From Pseudogemmobacter sp044142105 (GTDB lineage Bacteria > Pseudomonadota > Alphaproteobacteria > Rhodobacterales > Rhodobacteraceae), in the NCBI RefSeq assembly GCF_044142105.1, contig NZ_JBGTYM010000002.1:310001-374000 (forward strand): DNA of 64,000 nt, in the 5' to 3' direction. The notes under the pieces are model-generated. The model saw only the letters and a program-made list of their open reading frames with translations. It was not told where the DNA came from and searched no databases. This document shows, piece by piece, positions 15,622-24,573 of the stretch (the first letter of the stretch is position 1; each line of letters begins with the position of its first letter). The position numbers and the translations under genes were made by a program.

Positions 15622-16095
15622 GTGCGGATCGACGACAGCCTGGCCAGCTTTTTCGACCGGCCCCTGATGTGCATCCTGGCGGCGGCGGATCGCGAGGGGC
15701 GGCCCGGCGCCGGGCGCGGCATCGGCTTTCGGCTGCTGCCGGGGCGCGAGGCGATCGAGGTCATCTTCTCGGCCTGGCAATGGCCTCGACTCGAGGCCGC
15801 CATTGCCGAGGGCGGCAAGCTGGCCGCGACCTTTGTCAGCCCCTCGGATTATGTGAGCTTCCAGATCAAGGGCCGTGCGACGCTGCGCGAGACTGCGGCA
15901 GGGGATCTGGACAGGGCCAAGGACTTCATGGCCCGCGCGACTGGCGAGCTTGCCGCGCTGGGTGTCGACCCGGCGGTGATCGCGCCCTGGCTGACCGAGC
16001 AGGGCGCGCGGGTCGCGGTGTTGGAGATCACCGAAATCTATGTGCAGACGCCCGGGCCGCAGGCCGGGATGCGGGCGGGGGCCGATACGCCATGA
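15622..16095 (+). CDS. pyridoxamine-phosphate-oxidase-like FMN-binding protein
   Basis: A 157-residue split-barrel protein of the PNPOx/flavin-reductase-like group. Visible features are the opening DRPLMCILAAADREGRPGAG and the barrel strands KLAATFVSPSDYVSFQIKG typical of PNPOx-like sensors and reductases. It starts with GTG at 15622 after GGGAAGG. Its stop overlaps the ATG of the next gene (ATGA), so the two are translationally coupled and probably work together. Whether it binds FMN, F420 or haem cannot be decided from sequence alone. Confidence 0.75.
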   Translation: MRIDDSLASFFDRPLMCILAAADREGRPGAGRGIGFRLLPGREAIEVIFSAWQWPRLEAAIAEGGKLAATFVSPSDYVSFQIKGRATLRETAAGDLDRAKDFMARATGELAALGVDPAVIAPWLTEQGARVAVLEITEIYVQTPGPQAGMRAGADTP

Positions 16096-17426
16096 GCCTG
16101 CGCCTGGCCGATCTTGCCACCTGTTTCGAAGGAGTCATCCCCTCGATCATTGCCACGGCGGCGGCGGATGGGATGCCGAATGTGTCCTATCTGTCGCATG
16201 TGGTTCGGGTGGATGACGATCATGTCGCGCTGTCGAACCAGTTCTTCGCCAAGACGGCGGCGAATGTGCGGGCCAATCCGCAGGTCCTGCTGATCCTGGT
16301 CGACGGGCTGACCGGCGCGCAGTACCAGCTTGACATCAGCTTTGTCCGTTCTGTCGATGCCGGACCGCTGTTCGGGCGGATCGCGCGCCAGCTCAAGGCG
16401 AGCAGCGCCCAGGTCGGCATGGCAGAGGTGATGCGTTTGCGCAGCGCCGACATCTTCCGCGTCCACACAATTGCCGCCGTGCCCTCGCCCGGTGGCACAA
16501 CCCCGGTCGTCCGTCCCGCGCCGGACCTCATGGCGCTGGCGGGGGCGGTGGCGGCGATCGAACGGCAGGTCAGTGCCGAGGGGGTCATCGACAGCCTTCT
16601 GGCGGCGGTGCGGCAGATCCTGGGCTGCGATCATGCCCTGGTGCTGGTGCCCGACGTGCCGCGCGGGGTTCTGATCACCATGGGCAGCATGGGCTATGCG
16701 CGTTCGGGGCTGGGCTCTGAAGTGGCGATGGACGAGGGGCTGATCGGCGAGGCGGCCGTCAGCGGCGTGACGATCAAGGTCAGCGACATGAGCCGCGTAC
16801 GCCGCTTGGGCGCCGCGATGGGGCTTGAGGCCGACGAGGCCGAAAATGCCAGCCGCAGCGTGGCTTTCCCTGTCCTGCCCGGCACCATGAGCCAGATCGC
16901 CCTGCCGATGCTGGCGCGGGGTGGGCTTGCGGGGGTGCTTTTTGCGGAAAGCACGGCACGGCTGGCATTCCGAGACGAGGATGAGGCTGTGCTTCAGATC
17001 CTTGCCGCACAGGCGGCGGGTGCGCTGCGGGCGGTGGAGCGCGAGGCGGATACCGAACGGGCCGCCCTCCCGGTCGGTGCCGCCAAGCCGGGGGTCGGCC
17101 GCGGCATCCGCGTCGTGCACCACCGCTTTGACGACAGCGTTTTCGTCGACGGAGTCTATGTGATCAAGGGCGTTGCCGGGCTGTTGCTGCGGCAGATGTT
17201 GCATTGGCATCAGGCCGAGGGCCGCAATGTGTTCAGCAACCGCGAGCTGCGGCTGGCTCTGGGGGCCAGGATGCCCGATATCAAGGACAATCTGGAGACC
17301 CGGCTTCTGCTGCTGCGTCGCCGACTGGAGGAAAAGGGCGCCGCCCTTCGGCTGGAACGCGCGGGCCGGGGGCAGGTGCGGCTGGTGCTGGAGGGCCCGC
17401 TGGTGCTGGAGGCCGAGCGGGATTGA
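16092..17426 (+). CDS. PNPOx-like/GAF/winged-helix fusion, probable redox regulator
   Basis: A 444-residue three-part protein. Residues 1-125 are a second split-barrel domain (IATAAADGMPNVSYLSHV; ANPQVLLILVDG). Residues about 150-325 form a GAF-like domain (AVRQILGCDHALVLVPD ... LPMLARGGLAGVLFAE). Residues about 335-440 resemble a winged helix (DDSVFVDGVYVIKGVAG ... NRELRLALG ... LETRLLLLRRRLEEKG) that I know from alphaproteobacterial sensory proteins. It overlaps the upstream gene by four bases. A flavin or ligand sensor with a nucleic-acid-binding output is an inference. Confidence 0.7.
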   Translation: MSLRLADLATCFEGVIPSIIATAAADGMPNVSYLSHVVRVDDDHVALSNQFFAKTAANVRANPQVLLILVDGLTGAQYQLDISFVRSVDAGPLFGRIARQLKASSAQVGMAEVMRLRSADIFRVHTIAAVPSPGGTTPVVRPAPDLMALAGAVAAIERQVSAEGVIDSLLAAVRQILGCDHALVLVPDVPRGVLITMGSMGYARSGLGSEVAMDEGLIGEAAVSGVTIKVSDMSRVRRLGAAMGLEADEAENASRSVAFPVLPGTMSQIALPMLARGGLAGVLFAESTARLAFRDEDEAVLQILAAQAAGALRAVEREADTERAALPVGAAKPGVGRGIRVVHHRFDDSVFVDGVYVIKGVAGLLLRQMLHWHQAEGRNVFSNRELRLALGARMPDIKDNLETRLLLLRRRLEEKGAALRLERAGRGQVRLVLEGPLVLEAERD

Positions 17427-17489
17427 GCGGCAAGGATAGGGAAGGGGTGCGATCCCCCGGATGCGCCCGGGCTGAGAGCGGGGCGAAGG

Positions 17490-17584
17490 TGAGAGGCTGG
17501 ACAGCGACCCAAACGGATCTCGTTACGGCTGCTTCCTTCCGGACCTGACCGGGTTGGCGAGGCGCTCGCCCGCGCCAACCTCTC
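17490..17584 (-). ncRNA. ffs: signal recognition particle RNA (4.5S type)
   Basis: On the minus strand the conserved SRP tip GGTCAGGTCCGGAAGGAAGC (residual AGCC follows) lies at 17527-17550 in a roughly 95-base hairpin, with GAGAGGTTGGCG near the 5' end pairing with the CAGCCTCTC 3' end. This is the Ffh-binding RNA that targets membrane proteins. The exact ends are estimated from the outer stem. Confidence 0.92.
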
Positions 17585-17754
17585 GCGGCCCATATAGGCG
17601 CGGGCGCGAGGATTCGCAAGCGCGCCGCTCTGCGCGCGGGGGGCTATGCGTGCGCGGCCAGGGGGCATAGGCTTGGCACAAGGCACGGGAGGCCAAGGGC
17701 CGCGGCGGTGATGCGGCACCCCCCGCGCGCGGTGGAGAGGAAGGGTGGGCGGCG

Positions 17755-19128
17755 ATGACCCGGTTGATGCGGATGGACTGGCCCGAAGGCGGCACGCCCG
17801 ACCTGCCGCCGGGCTTCACTCTGGCAGAAGCCGAGGCGCGGCTGGCGGCCACGCGCGTGGCGATGACGGCGCGAGGCCATGCTGCGCTGGTGGTCTATGG
17901 CGACCGTGAACATGCGGCCAACCTGCACTGGCTGACCGGTTTCGATCCGCGTTTCGAAGAGGCGGTGCTGGTGATCGGGCCGGATGCGGCGCATCTTCTG
18001 GCCGGCAACGAATGCCTGGCCTGGACCGAGGTGTCGCCGCTGGTGCAGGCGGGCCATGTGCGGCCCGTCCATTGCGCCAGCCTGTCGCTGCCCTCGCAGC
18101 CGCGGGGCGGGGCGCGGCTTTCAGATCTGCTGGCGCCGCTGGTGCCGCGCGGGGCCAGGATCGGTGTGGCCGGGTGGAAATGGTTCGGGCCGGACGAGGT
18201 GGACGATCCCGCCACTGCACTGGACGTTCCGGCCTTTCTGGCCGATCCGCTGCGGGCGCGGGCGGGCCGGGCCGAGAATGCGACCGATCTGTTCCAGCAT
18301 CCGGGCCATGGCCTGCGCGCGCGGATCGGCGCGGCCGACATCGCCCGGCTGGAATTCGCCAACCACATGGCGGCGGCGGCGCTGAAGCGGATGGTCTTTG
18401 CCTTTCGCGAAGGCATGACTGATTTCGCCGCCATCGAGGCGGCACGGATCGGCGGGTTGCCGCTGGGCTGCCATGCCACATTCGCCACCGGCGCGCGCGC
18501 CCATCTGGGCCTGTCGGGGCCAAGTGGCGAGCGGTTGGAGCTGGGCCAGCCCGTCAGCTTCAATATCGCCCATTGGGGAGCGAACATCTGCCGGGCTGGC
18601 TGGCTGGCGCGTGGTGCCGAGGACCTGCCAGTCGCGGCGGGCGACTATTTCGAGGCCTTTGTCCTGCCCTATCTGGCCGCCATGTCGGACTGGTGCGGTC
18701 TGATGCGGCCCGGTGTGGCGGGCGGCGCGGTCTGGGCGCGGATGCAGGAGATTCTGCCTTACGAGACCTTTGGCATCAGCCTGAACCCGGGCCATCTGAT
18801 CGGGCTTGAGGAATGGGTTTCCTCGCCGATCTACGAGGGGTCGGACATTTCGCTCGCCTCGGGCATGGCGATGCAGATGGATGTGATCCCCGGCCACACC
18901 ATCTATGGCTCGACCCGGATGGAGGATGGTTATGTGCTGGCGGATGACGACCTGCGGGCTGAACTGACCGCGCGGTTTCCCAATGTCGCGCGGCGGATTG
19001 AGGTGCGGGCACGCTTCATGCGCGACCAGATCGGCATGGATGTGCCTGACACGCTGCTGCCCCTTGCCGATACATGCGGCATCCTCGCGCCCTGGCTTTT
19101 GGACCCCGCACAGGTGGCGGCGCTGTAG
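17755..19128 (+). CDS. M24-family (creatinase/prolidase fold) protein lacking metal ligands
   Basis: The 457-residue protein has a creatinase-like N-terminal domain (residues 20-190) and a pita-bread C-terminal domain. The conserved His region is present (NPGHLIGLEEW) and one Glu (TRMEDGYVL). The paired Asp ligands usual in metallopeptidases appear missing: the expected site reads VSFNIAHWGANICRAGW, and the second Glu is Asp (MQMDVIPG). A non-metal hydrolase like creatinase, or a new activity, is more likely than an aminopeptidase. ATG 17755 follows GGAGAGGAAGG. It stands alone between SRP RNA and a convergent HAD gene. Confidence 0.75.
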   Translation: MTRLMRMDWPEGGTPDLPPGFTLAEAEARLAATRVAMTARGHAALVVYGDREHAANLHWLTGFDPRFEEAVLVIGPDAAHLLAGNECLAWTEVSPLVQAGHVRPVHCASLSLPSQPRGGARLSDLLAPLVPRGARIGVAGWKWFGPDEVDDPATALDVPAFLADPLRARAGRAENATDLFQHPGHGLRARIGAADIARLEFANHMAAAALKRMVFAFREGMTDFAAIEAARIGGLPLGCHATFATGARAHLGLSGPSGERLELGQPVSFNIAHWGANICRAGWLARGAEDLPVAAGDYFEAFVLPYLAAMSDWCGLMRPGVAGGAVWARMQEILPYETFGISLNPGHLIGLEEWVSSPIYEGSDISLASGMAMQMDVIPGHTIYGSTRMEDGYVLADDDLRAELTARFPNVARRIEVRARFMRDQIGMDVPDTLLPLADTCGILAPWLLDPAQVAAL

Positions 19129-19134
19129 GCGGGC

Positions 19135-19779
19135 TCAGTCGATCAGGCCTGCCATGCGGGCGCCTTCCATCAGGTCGGCGGCGAGGTGATGGGCGTGCAG
19201 GCCCGTCACCTCGCCCTGATCGGGCACCTGCACAACGGTACACCCCGCGCGCCGCGCGGCTTCGGCGCCGGTGTCGCTGTCCTCGAAGACCAGGCAGGCG
19301 CGGGGGGACAGGCCCAGCCGCTCGGCCGCAAGCAGATAGGGGGCGGGGTCGGGCTTGGGCGCGGTCACGTCATCCAGCGAGATCACCAGTTCGAAGCGCC
19401 GGGCAATGCCTGCAATCGCCAGCTTGCGATGTGCGCCGGGGCGCCCGGTTGAGGTGACGATGGCCCGGCGGCGGCCATCGGTCGCGTCCAGCAATTCTGT
19501 AGCGCCGGGTTTCAGCGGCAGGCCGTCTTCCACCGCCGCGGCGAAAGCCGTGCCCCATGCGGCGCGAATCGCGCCCAGATCCGCCGCGGGCAAAGCCGCG
19601 CGCAGGATCTCTTCTGAGGTCGGTTCATCGCGCCCGACCAGCCGGTGCAGAAGGTCGATTTCAACCGGATGCCCCGCATCGGCAAAGGCGGCAAGGCCAG
19701 TGCGCAGCGCCAGCGCTTCGGTGTCGATCAGCGTGCCGTCGAGATCGAAGAGAAGGGCCTCATAGATCGGGGTCGACAT
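19135..19779 (-). CDS. HAD-superfamily phosphatase/phosphoglucomutase-like
   Basis: A 214-residue HAD hydrolase of subfamily IA. Motif I is FDLDGTLID (Asp nucleophile at about residue 11), followed by an alpha-helical cap, motif II IVTSTGRPG, the Lys in APKPDPAPY, and motif IV VFEDSDTGAEAA. This set is typical of beta-phosphoglucomutase-like and sugar-phosphate phosphatases; the substrate is not readable. It converges on the M24 gene with a six-base gap and lies 47 bases after the start of no other gene, so it may share transcription with the phosphoesterase upstream. Confidence 0.88.
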   Translation of the reverse strand: MSTPIYEALLFDLDGTLIDTEALALRTGLAAFADAGHPVEIDLLHRLVGRDEPTSEEILRAALPAADLGAIRAAWGTAFAAAVEDGLPLKPGATELLDATDGRRRAIVTSTGRPGAHRKLAIAGIARRFELVISLDDVTAPKPDPAPYLLAAERLGLSPRACLVFEDSDTGAEAARRAGCTVVQVPDQGEVTGLHAHHLAADLMEGARMAGLID

Positions 19780-19826
19780 GACTGTCCTGCCTTGTGCCTG
19801 CGGTGCTGCCCGGGCGGCTTAGCGGA

Positions 19827-21740
19827 TCACAGCCGCAGGCGAAAGCGGTGAAAGCCTTCTTCGCTGATCCCGATGGCTTCCGGCGACAGATGCTTCACTT
19901 CGCCCTGATGGTCCAGCGCCCCCGCCCCGGCATCGAGCAGCACCGATGCCCCCGGCACCGGAGTGAAGGACCAGCCCGGCCCGGTTTCGGCGGCAACCTC
20001 GCCCGTCGCGCGAAGATAATCGGTCAGCACCGTCGTCACCAGCGGTCCGGCGGCCAGCAGCGTCTCGCCCGCCAGCGGGCCCAACCGGCCGATCTGATAG
20101 CTGTTCGTCGCCAGCACCAGCCGCGCGCGCGGCGACAGGGGGCGACCGTCCAGCTTCAGATCGCGGATGCGGCCCGGCTGGCCGCGCGGGCGTGACAGGT
20201 CGATCTGGTAGCTGAGGCCCGGAATCGATTCAAAGCCATAGCTCGACAGCGCGGCATCGATCAGCGGCTGGTCGGCCTGGCCGGGCAGGACCTGATGAAA
20301 GAGATTTGTCGCCAGTTCAAGGCGGGACAGGATCTCCGCGCCGGTGATCAGCGTCGCCGCGATGGCATTGGGAAAGGGGTAAAGGTCGAAGACATGCCGG
20401 ATCGACAGTACGCCCGCCGGTATGTCGGTAAAGTTCAGCGGCCCACCTCGTCCACCCACGCGGAAAGGCGTGACCGAGGCGAGGATCGGCAGGTCGGCTT
20501 CGGGCCGACCCTGCAACATGCGCGCCACATGGTCACGCTTGGCGGCCGCGACAAGCCGCATCGCCTGTACATCGGCGGCCAGCGCGAACTGGGTCGACAA
20601 TGCGATGCGGCTGTGCCCGATCACCAGCCGCGTCCAGCCCAGGACCGAGCGGTGGTCGGCCTCGAGCGCACGGCGCAGCGGCAGGGCATTTTGACGGATG
20701 GTCGTCGGTGGCAATCCGGCCAGCACTTCCGAGGTGCTCTGGCAGCGCGATTGCGCGGCGGTCACCTGCCAACCGCCCGCGGCATTGGGGACAAGCGCTA
20801 GATCGACAATGCCCAGATGGCTGCCCGAATGGCCCGGCTGTACGGCAGGCTTGCCCGCTAGCCGCCCGCGCTGGGCATCGACGCGCGGGTCGGAACTTGG
20901 TTGGCCGTTGGGAAAGACCTGATGGCTGTGACCTGCGATGACCACGTCAATCTCGGGCAGGGCCGCAATCTCGGTGGCCAGAGCCTCGTCGGGATGGTCC
21001 TGCGTCGGGGTGCCGATGCCGCTATGGGCCAGGCAGACGACAAGCTGGGCTCCAGTCTGACGCATCTCTCGCGCCCAGGCCTGGGCCGCCTCAAGCATCG
21101 GGCGAACTTCCAGCCGTCCTGCCAGATGACCATGATCCCAGTTCAGGATCTGGGGCGGGGTCAGGCCAAGAACGCCAACCAGAATGCGCCGCCGCCGACC
21201 GTCGCTGCCCAGCAGCTCGCGCGGGATCAGCGCATAGGGCTGCACCAGCAGCCGGTCGCGCGGCGGCGTCTCGCCCAGCGTCAGGGCTACATTGGCCGAC
21301 AGCAGCGGAAAGCGCGCCGTGGTCAGCGCGGCCCGCAGCCGTGCGAGACCATAGTTGAATTCGTGATTGCCCAGGGCGACGGCATCGTAACCCAGGGTAT
21401 TGAACGCCACGACGGCCGGATGTGCCCGTCGTCGCCGCCGCCCCGAAGCCGCAAATTCGGCCATGGCCGAACCCTGAAGGAAGTCGCCGTTGTCAAGCAG
21501 GATCGCGGCCGGCGATTCGGCCCGGGCTGCGGCGATCAAGCTGGCAGTCTGGGCAAGGCCCATGCCAAATTGCGGGCTGTTTGTGGCATAGTCAAAGGAA
21601 AGAAGCTGCGAATGCAGATCGGTCGTGGCCAGAAGCCGCAAATGGTGAAGAGGGGCGGTTGAGGGCGTTGTGGACTTGGCCGGCCTGAGGGGCTGGGGCC
21701 GAGATGCGTACGGGTTGTCCTGCGTCATCGCGAAACTCAC
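19827..21740 (-). CDS. 5'-nucleotidase / 2',3'-cyclic phosphodiesterase family protein
   Basis: A 637-residue dinuclear metallophosphoesterase of the UshA/CpdB group. The N-terminal half has the metal motifs ATTDLHSQLL, DNGDFLQGS, ALGNHEFNYG and AGHSHQVF. The C-terminal half is the nucleotidase substrate domain (FNFTD-like LNFTDIPAG, DLYPFPNAI, ATNSYQIG). Family members are usually periplasmic, but the N-terminus here (TQDNPYASRPQPLRPAKS) shows no signal peptide. The start is GTG 21740 or ATG 21728; neither has a strong ribosome site. It diverges from nudC across 289 bases in which I see no clear operator. Confidence 0.88.
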   Translation of the reverse strand: MSFAMTQDNPYASRPQPLRPAKSTTPSTAPLHHLRLLATTDLHSQLLSFDYATNSPQFGMGLAQTASLIAAARAESPAAILLDNGDFLQGSAMAEFAASGRRRRRAHPAVVAFNTLGYDAVALGNHEFNYGLARLRAALTTARFPLLSANVALTLGETPPRDRLLVQPYALIPRELLGSDGRRRRILVGVLGLTPPQILNWDHGHLAGRLEVRPMLEAAQAWAREMRQTGAQLVVCLAHSGIGTPTQDHPDEALATEIAALPEIDVVIAGHSHQVFPNGQPSSDPRVDAQRGRLAGKPAVQPGHSGSHLGIVDLALVPNAAGGWQVTAAQSRCQSTSEVLAGLPPTTIRQNALPLRRALEADHRSVLGWTRLVIGHSRIALSTQFALAADVQAMRLVAAAKRDHVARMLQGRPEADLPILASVTPFRVGGRGGPLNFTDIPAGVLSIRHVFDLYPFPNAIAATLITGAEILSRLELATNLFHQVLPGQADQPLIDAALSSYGFESIPGLSYQIDLSRPRGQPGRIRDLKLDGRPLSPRARLVLATNSYQIGRLGPLAGETLLAAGPLVTTVLTDYLRATGEVAAETGPGWSFTPVPGASVLLDAGAGALDHQGEVKHLSPEAIGISEEGFHRFRLRL

Positions 21741-22029
21741 GGTGCCCCGGCGGGGCTAATTCTTGCCTTGGAGCCTACGGTCACAAGGCATCCTACTGGA
21801 AACAGCCCAAGGTTGTCATTGCTTCGCGCGAGGGGCAAGGAAAATGCGCGGTATTCCAATGCTTTTCATCTAACGGTTGCGTTTCGCACGAAAGCGCGCA
21901 TCGCCCTTCCAGCCGGGCTTTCGCCGCGCGGGCCGACATGGCAGGAAGATGCGGCGAACGCGGGGCTCAAGCGGCGGGCCGGATGGCCCGGGCGCGGCCT
22001 GCGGGCCACGGCAAGGGGATGGCGGCAGG

Positions 22030-22983
22030 ATGCAGGATAGGCGCAATCTGGCCTTTGCAGGCGATGGCGGACTTGACCGCGGGCAGGCCCTGCGGGGCGA
22101 TGCTGCGGCACAGGCCAGGCTCTGGGCGGCAGGGCTTGTCCTGCCCTTCTGGCGCGGAAGTCCTGCCCTGTCCGCGACCGGGCTGGTGTGGGTCGCCAGC
22201 GATCATGCCGTGATCGACGGCGCGGCGGCACCGATCTTTCTGGGACTGGACGTCGAAGGCCGGGGCCGCTTTGCCGCTGATCTGTCACAGTGGCAGCCCG
22301 AGGCGCCGGTCGCTGCCGGAGCGAATCCCTTCGATGCCGGGCGCCAGACCCATCCTGCCCTGCCCGAGACCCAGGCCTTCGCCGATCTCCGCCAGGCACT
22401 GATGCTTCTGACACCGGTCGAGGGTGAGCTGGCCGCCATGGCCAAAGCGCTGGTCGAATGGCATCGCAGCCACGCCTTCTGCGCGGTCTGCGGCGCGGCT
22501 TCGCTGCCCGAGGCGGCGGGCTGGCACCGGCGTTGCCCCGCCTGCAACAGCCAGCATTTCCCGCGCACCGATCCGGTGGTGATCATGCTGGTCACGTCCG
22601 GCAACCGCGCCCTGATGGGGCGCAGTCCGGGCTGGCCCGAGAAGATGTATTCCTGCCTCGCCGGCTTCATCGAGCCGGGTGAGACCATGGAAGCCGCCGT
22701 CCGCCGCGAAGTGGCCGAGGAAACCGGCGTGGCCTGCGGTGCCGTCTCCTATGTCGCCAGTCAGCCCTGGCCCTTCCCGGCCTCGCTGATGCTGGCTTGC
22801 AAAACCGAGGCGCTGGACGAGGCGATCACCTTGGACCCGGCCGAGCTCGAGGATGCCTTCTGGATCAGCCGTGAGGATCTGGCCGAGGTCTTTGCTGGGC
22901 GGCATGACCGAATGCGCCCGCCGCGTCAGGGTGCCATCGCGCAATTCCTCATGGCGAACTGGCTTGCCGGACGGCTGGATTGA
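22030..22983 (+). CDS. nudC: NADH pyrophosphatase / NAD-capped RNA decapping Nudix hydrolase
   Basis: A 317-residue NudC: an N-terminal regulatory domain, a four-cysteine zinc ribbon (CAVCG ... CPAC, about residues 155-178), then the Nudix fold with the box GFIEPGETMEAAVRREVAEE followed by TG. The family signature SQPWPFPASLM follows the box, as in true NudC enzymes that split NADH or remove NAD caps from RNA. ATG 22030 follows a purine-rich GGCAGG; the frame runs open to 21877, but that part is Arg-rich and not family-like. Confidence 0.95.
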   Translation: MQDRRNLAFAGDGGLDRGQALRGDAAAQARLWAAGLVLPFWRGSPALSATGLVWVASDHAVIDGAAAPIFLGLDVEGRGRFAADLSQWQPEAPVAAGANPFDAGRQTHPALPETQAFADLRQALMLLTPVEGELAAMAKALVEWHRSHAFCAVCGAASLPEAAGWHRRCPACNSQHFPRTDPVVIMLVTSGNRALMGRSPGWPEKMYSCLAGFIEPGETMEAAVRREVAEETGVACGAVSYVASQPWPFPASLMLACKTEALDEAITLDPAELEDAFWISREDLAEVFAGRHDRMRPPRQGAIAQFLMANWLAGRLD

Positions 22984-23094
22984 CGCAAGATTGTCTTGGG
23001 CCGATGTGCAGGCGGTGATCCTTTTGCCGCGGCGGGTCCGACAACACCAGAATCCACCCGCAAGGGGCGCGCAGCGACGGGGACAGGCCGCAGA

Positions 23095-23568
23095 ATGAAA
23101 TTGACCACCCGCCAGGATATCGAGGCCCCGCTGGACTTCGTCTATGCGCAAATGTCGGATTTCGCTCAGTTCGAGCGCATGGCGATGCGCCGTGGGGCTG
23201 AGATCGAGCGCAGCGACAAGCTGGAGCAGGACGGGCCGGGCATGGGATGGCGGGTGAAGTTTTCCTTCCGCGGCAAGACGCGCAAGCTGGCCCTGCGCGT
23301 TGCCGATGCTCAGCCTGACAGTTTTCTGGCCTATGGGATCGAGGGCCAGGCCATCTCGGGCGACGCGCGGGTCGAGTTTATGGCGCTGTCGCCGCGCCGC
23401 ACGCGGCTGACCATCGCGGGCGAAGTGCGCCCGAAAACGCTGGCCGCGCGGCTGATGCTGCAATCCTTGCGGCTGGCGCGGGGGCGGGTGCAGAAACGCA
23501 TCGACGGCGCCGCGGGCAAGCTGGCGACGTTGATCGAGGACAAGTTCCGCAACCCCGGCCAGCGGTGA
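23095..23568 (+). CDS. SRPBCC-fold (polyketide cyclase-like) protein
   Basis: A 157-residue START/SRPBCC domain protein: the opening MKLTTRQDIEAPLDFVYAQM with FAQFERMAMRRGAEI is the usual first strand and helix pair, ending in a long C-terminal helix (VQKRIDGAAGKLATLIEDKF). Such proteins bind hydrophobic ligands or act as cyclases or chaperones. No substrate can be inferred. It follows nudC by 111 bases on the same strand and converges on pheA. Confidence 0.75.
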   Translation: MKLTTRQDIEAPLDFVYAQMSDFAQFERMAMRRGAEIERSDKLEQDGPGMGWRVKFSFRGKTRKLALRVADAQPDSFLAYGIEGQAISGDARVEFMALSPRRTRLTIAGEVRPKTLAARLMLQSLRLARGRVQKRIDGAAGKLATLIEDKFRNPGQR

Positions 23569-23583
23569 GGGCGCGCCCGCGGT

Positions 23584-24444
23584 TCAGCGCTTGCGATCGG
23601 CCGGATAGACGCCCAGGATATTCAGCTCGGTCGTGAAGAAGCCCAGCTCCTCCAGCGCGCGGGCCACGGCCGCGTCTTCGGGATGGCCCTCGATATCGGC
23701 GTAGAATTCCGTCGCGGTGAAGCTGCCGCCGACCATATAGCTTTCCAGCTTGGTCATGTTCACCCCGTTGGTGGCAAATCCGCCCAGCGCCTTGTACAGC
23801 GCCGCCGGAATATTGCGCACCCGGAAGGTGAAGGTGGTGATCATGTCCTGGGCGCGGCGGCTGCGATCGGCCTCGCGCGACATAACCAGAAAACGCGTCG
23901 TGTTGTTCTTGTGATCCTCGATATGGCGGGCCAGCACGTCCAGGCCGTAGATCTCGGCCGCAAGTTCGCTGGCCAGAGCCGCCCGCTCTTTCAGCCCAGC
24001 CTCGGCGACTTCGCGCGCGGCGCGGGCATTGTCGCTCGAGACTTTGCCCTTGATGCCGTGCACCTTCAGGAAGCCCGCGCATTGCGGCAGGATGACCACA
24101 TGGCCATGCGCCTCGGTCACGTCTTCCAGCTTCGCGCCCTTCACGCCCAGCAGGTTCACATGCACCCGGACGAAGGCCTCGTCCACGATATGCAGGCCGG
24201 CACGCGGCAGAAGGCTGTGCACATCGGCGACACGGCCATAGGTCGAATTCTCGACCGCCAACATCCCCAGCTCCACCTCGCCGGATCGCGTCATCTCGAC
24301 CACATCCTCGAAGGTCTGGCAGGGCACCACCTCCCAGCCCGGTCGGGCCTGGGCGCAGGCCTGATGCGAATAGGCGCCCGGCTCACCCTGAAAGGCGATC
24401 CGGCCCGGGCTGTCGGCGGAAGGGGCGTCGGGTTTGGCCGTCAT
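23584..24444 (-). CDS. pheA: prephenate dehydratase
   Basis: A 286-residue monofunctional enzyme turning prephenate into phenylpyruvate for phenylalanine synthesis. The catalytic domain starts at IAFQGEPGAYSHQAC and contains GMLAVENSTYGRV and the catalytic NNTTRFLVMSRE. A C-terminal ACT regulatory domain follows (FTFRVRNIPAALYKALGGF ... KLESYMVGG), giving feedback control by phenylalanine. There is no chorismate mutase part. ATG 24444 gives the family start; the frame extends far upstream without homology. It diverges from cycM. Confidence 0.95.
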   Translation of the reverse strand: MTAKPDAPSADSPGRIAFQGEPGAYSHQACAQARPGWEVVPCQTFEDVVEMTRSGEVELGMLAVENSTYGRVADVHSLLPRAGLHIVDEAFVRVHVNLLGVKGAKLEDVTEAHGHVVILPQCAGFLKVHGIKGKVSSDNARAAREVAEAGLKERAALASELAAEIYGLDVLARHIEDHKNNTTRFLVMSREADRSRRAQDMITTFTFRVRNIPAALYKALGGFATNGVNMTKLESYMVGGSFTATEFYADIEGHPEDAAVARALEELGFFTTELNILGVYPADRKR

Positions 24445-24573
24445 GCGCGGGTGCTCCGTCCTTGGCCTGCCGAAAAGGGCGGCAGGGGCGTTTCGTCGCG
24501 CTCCTACACCTTGCGCAACATGGGGGGAAGCATATAGAAACCCCGCGACGGACGGCCAAGGGAAGCAAGCGAC

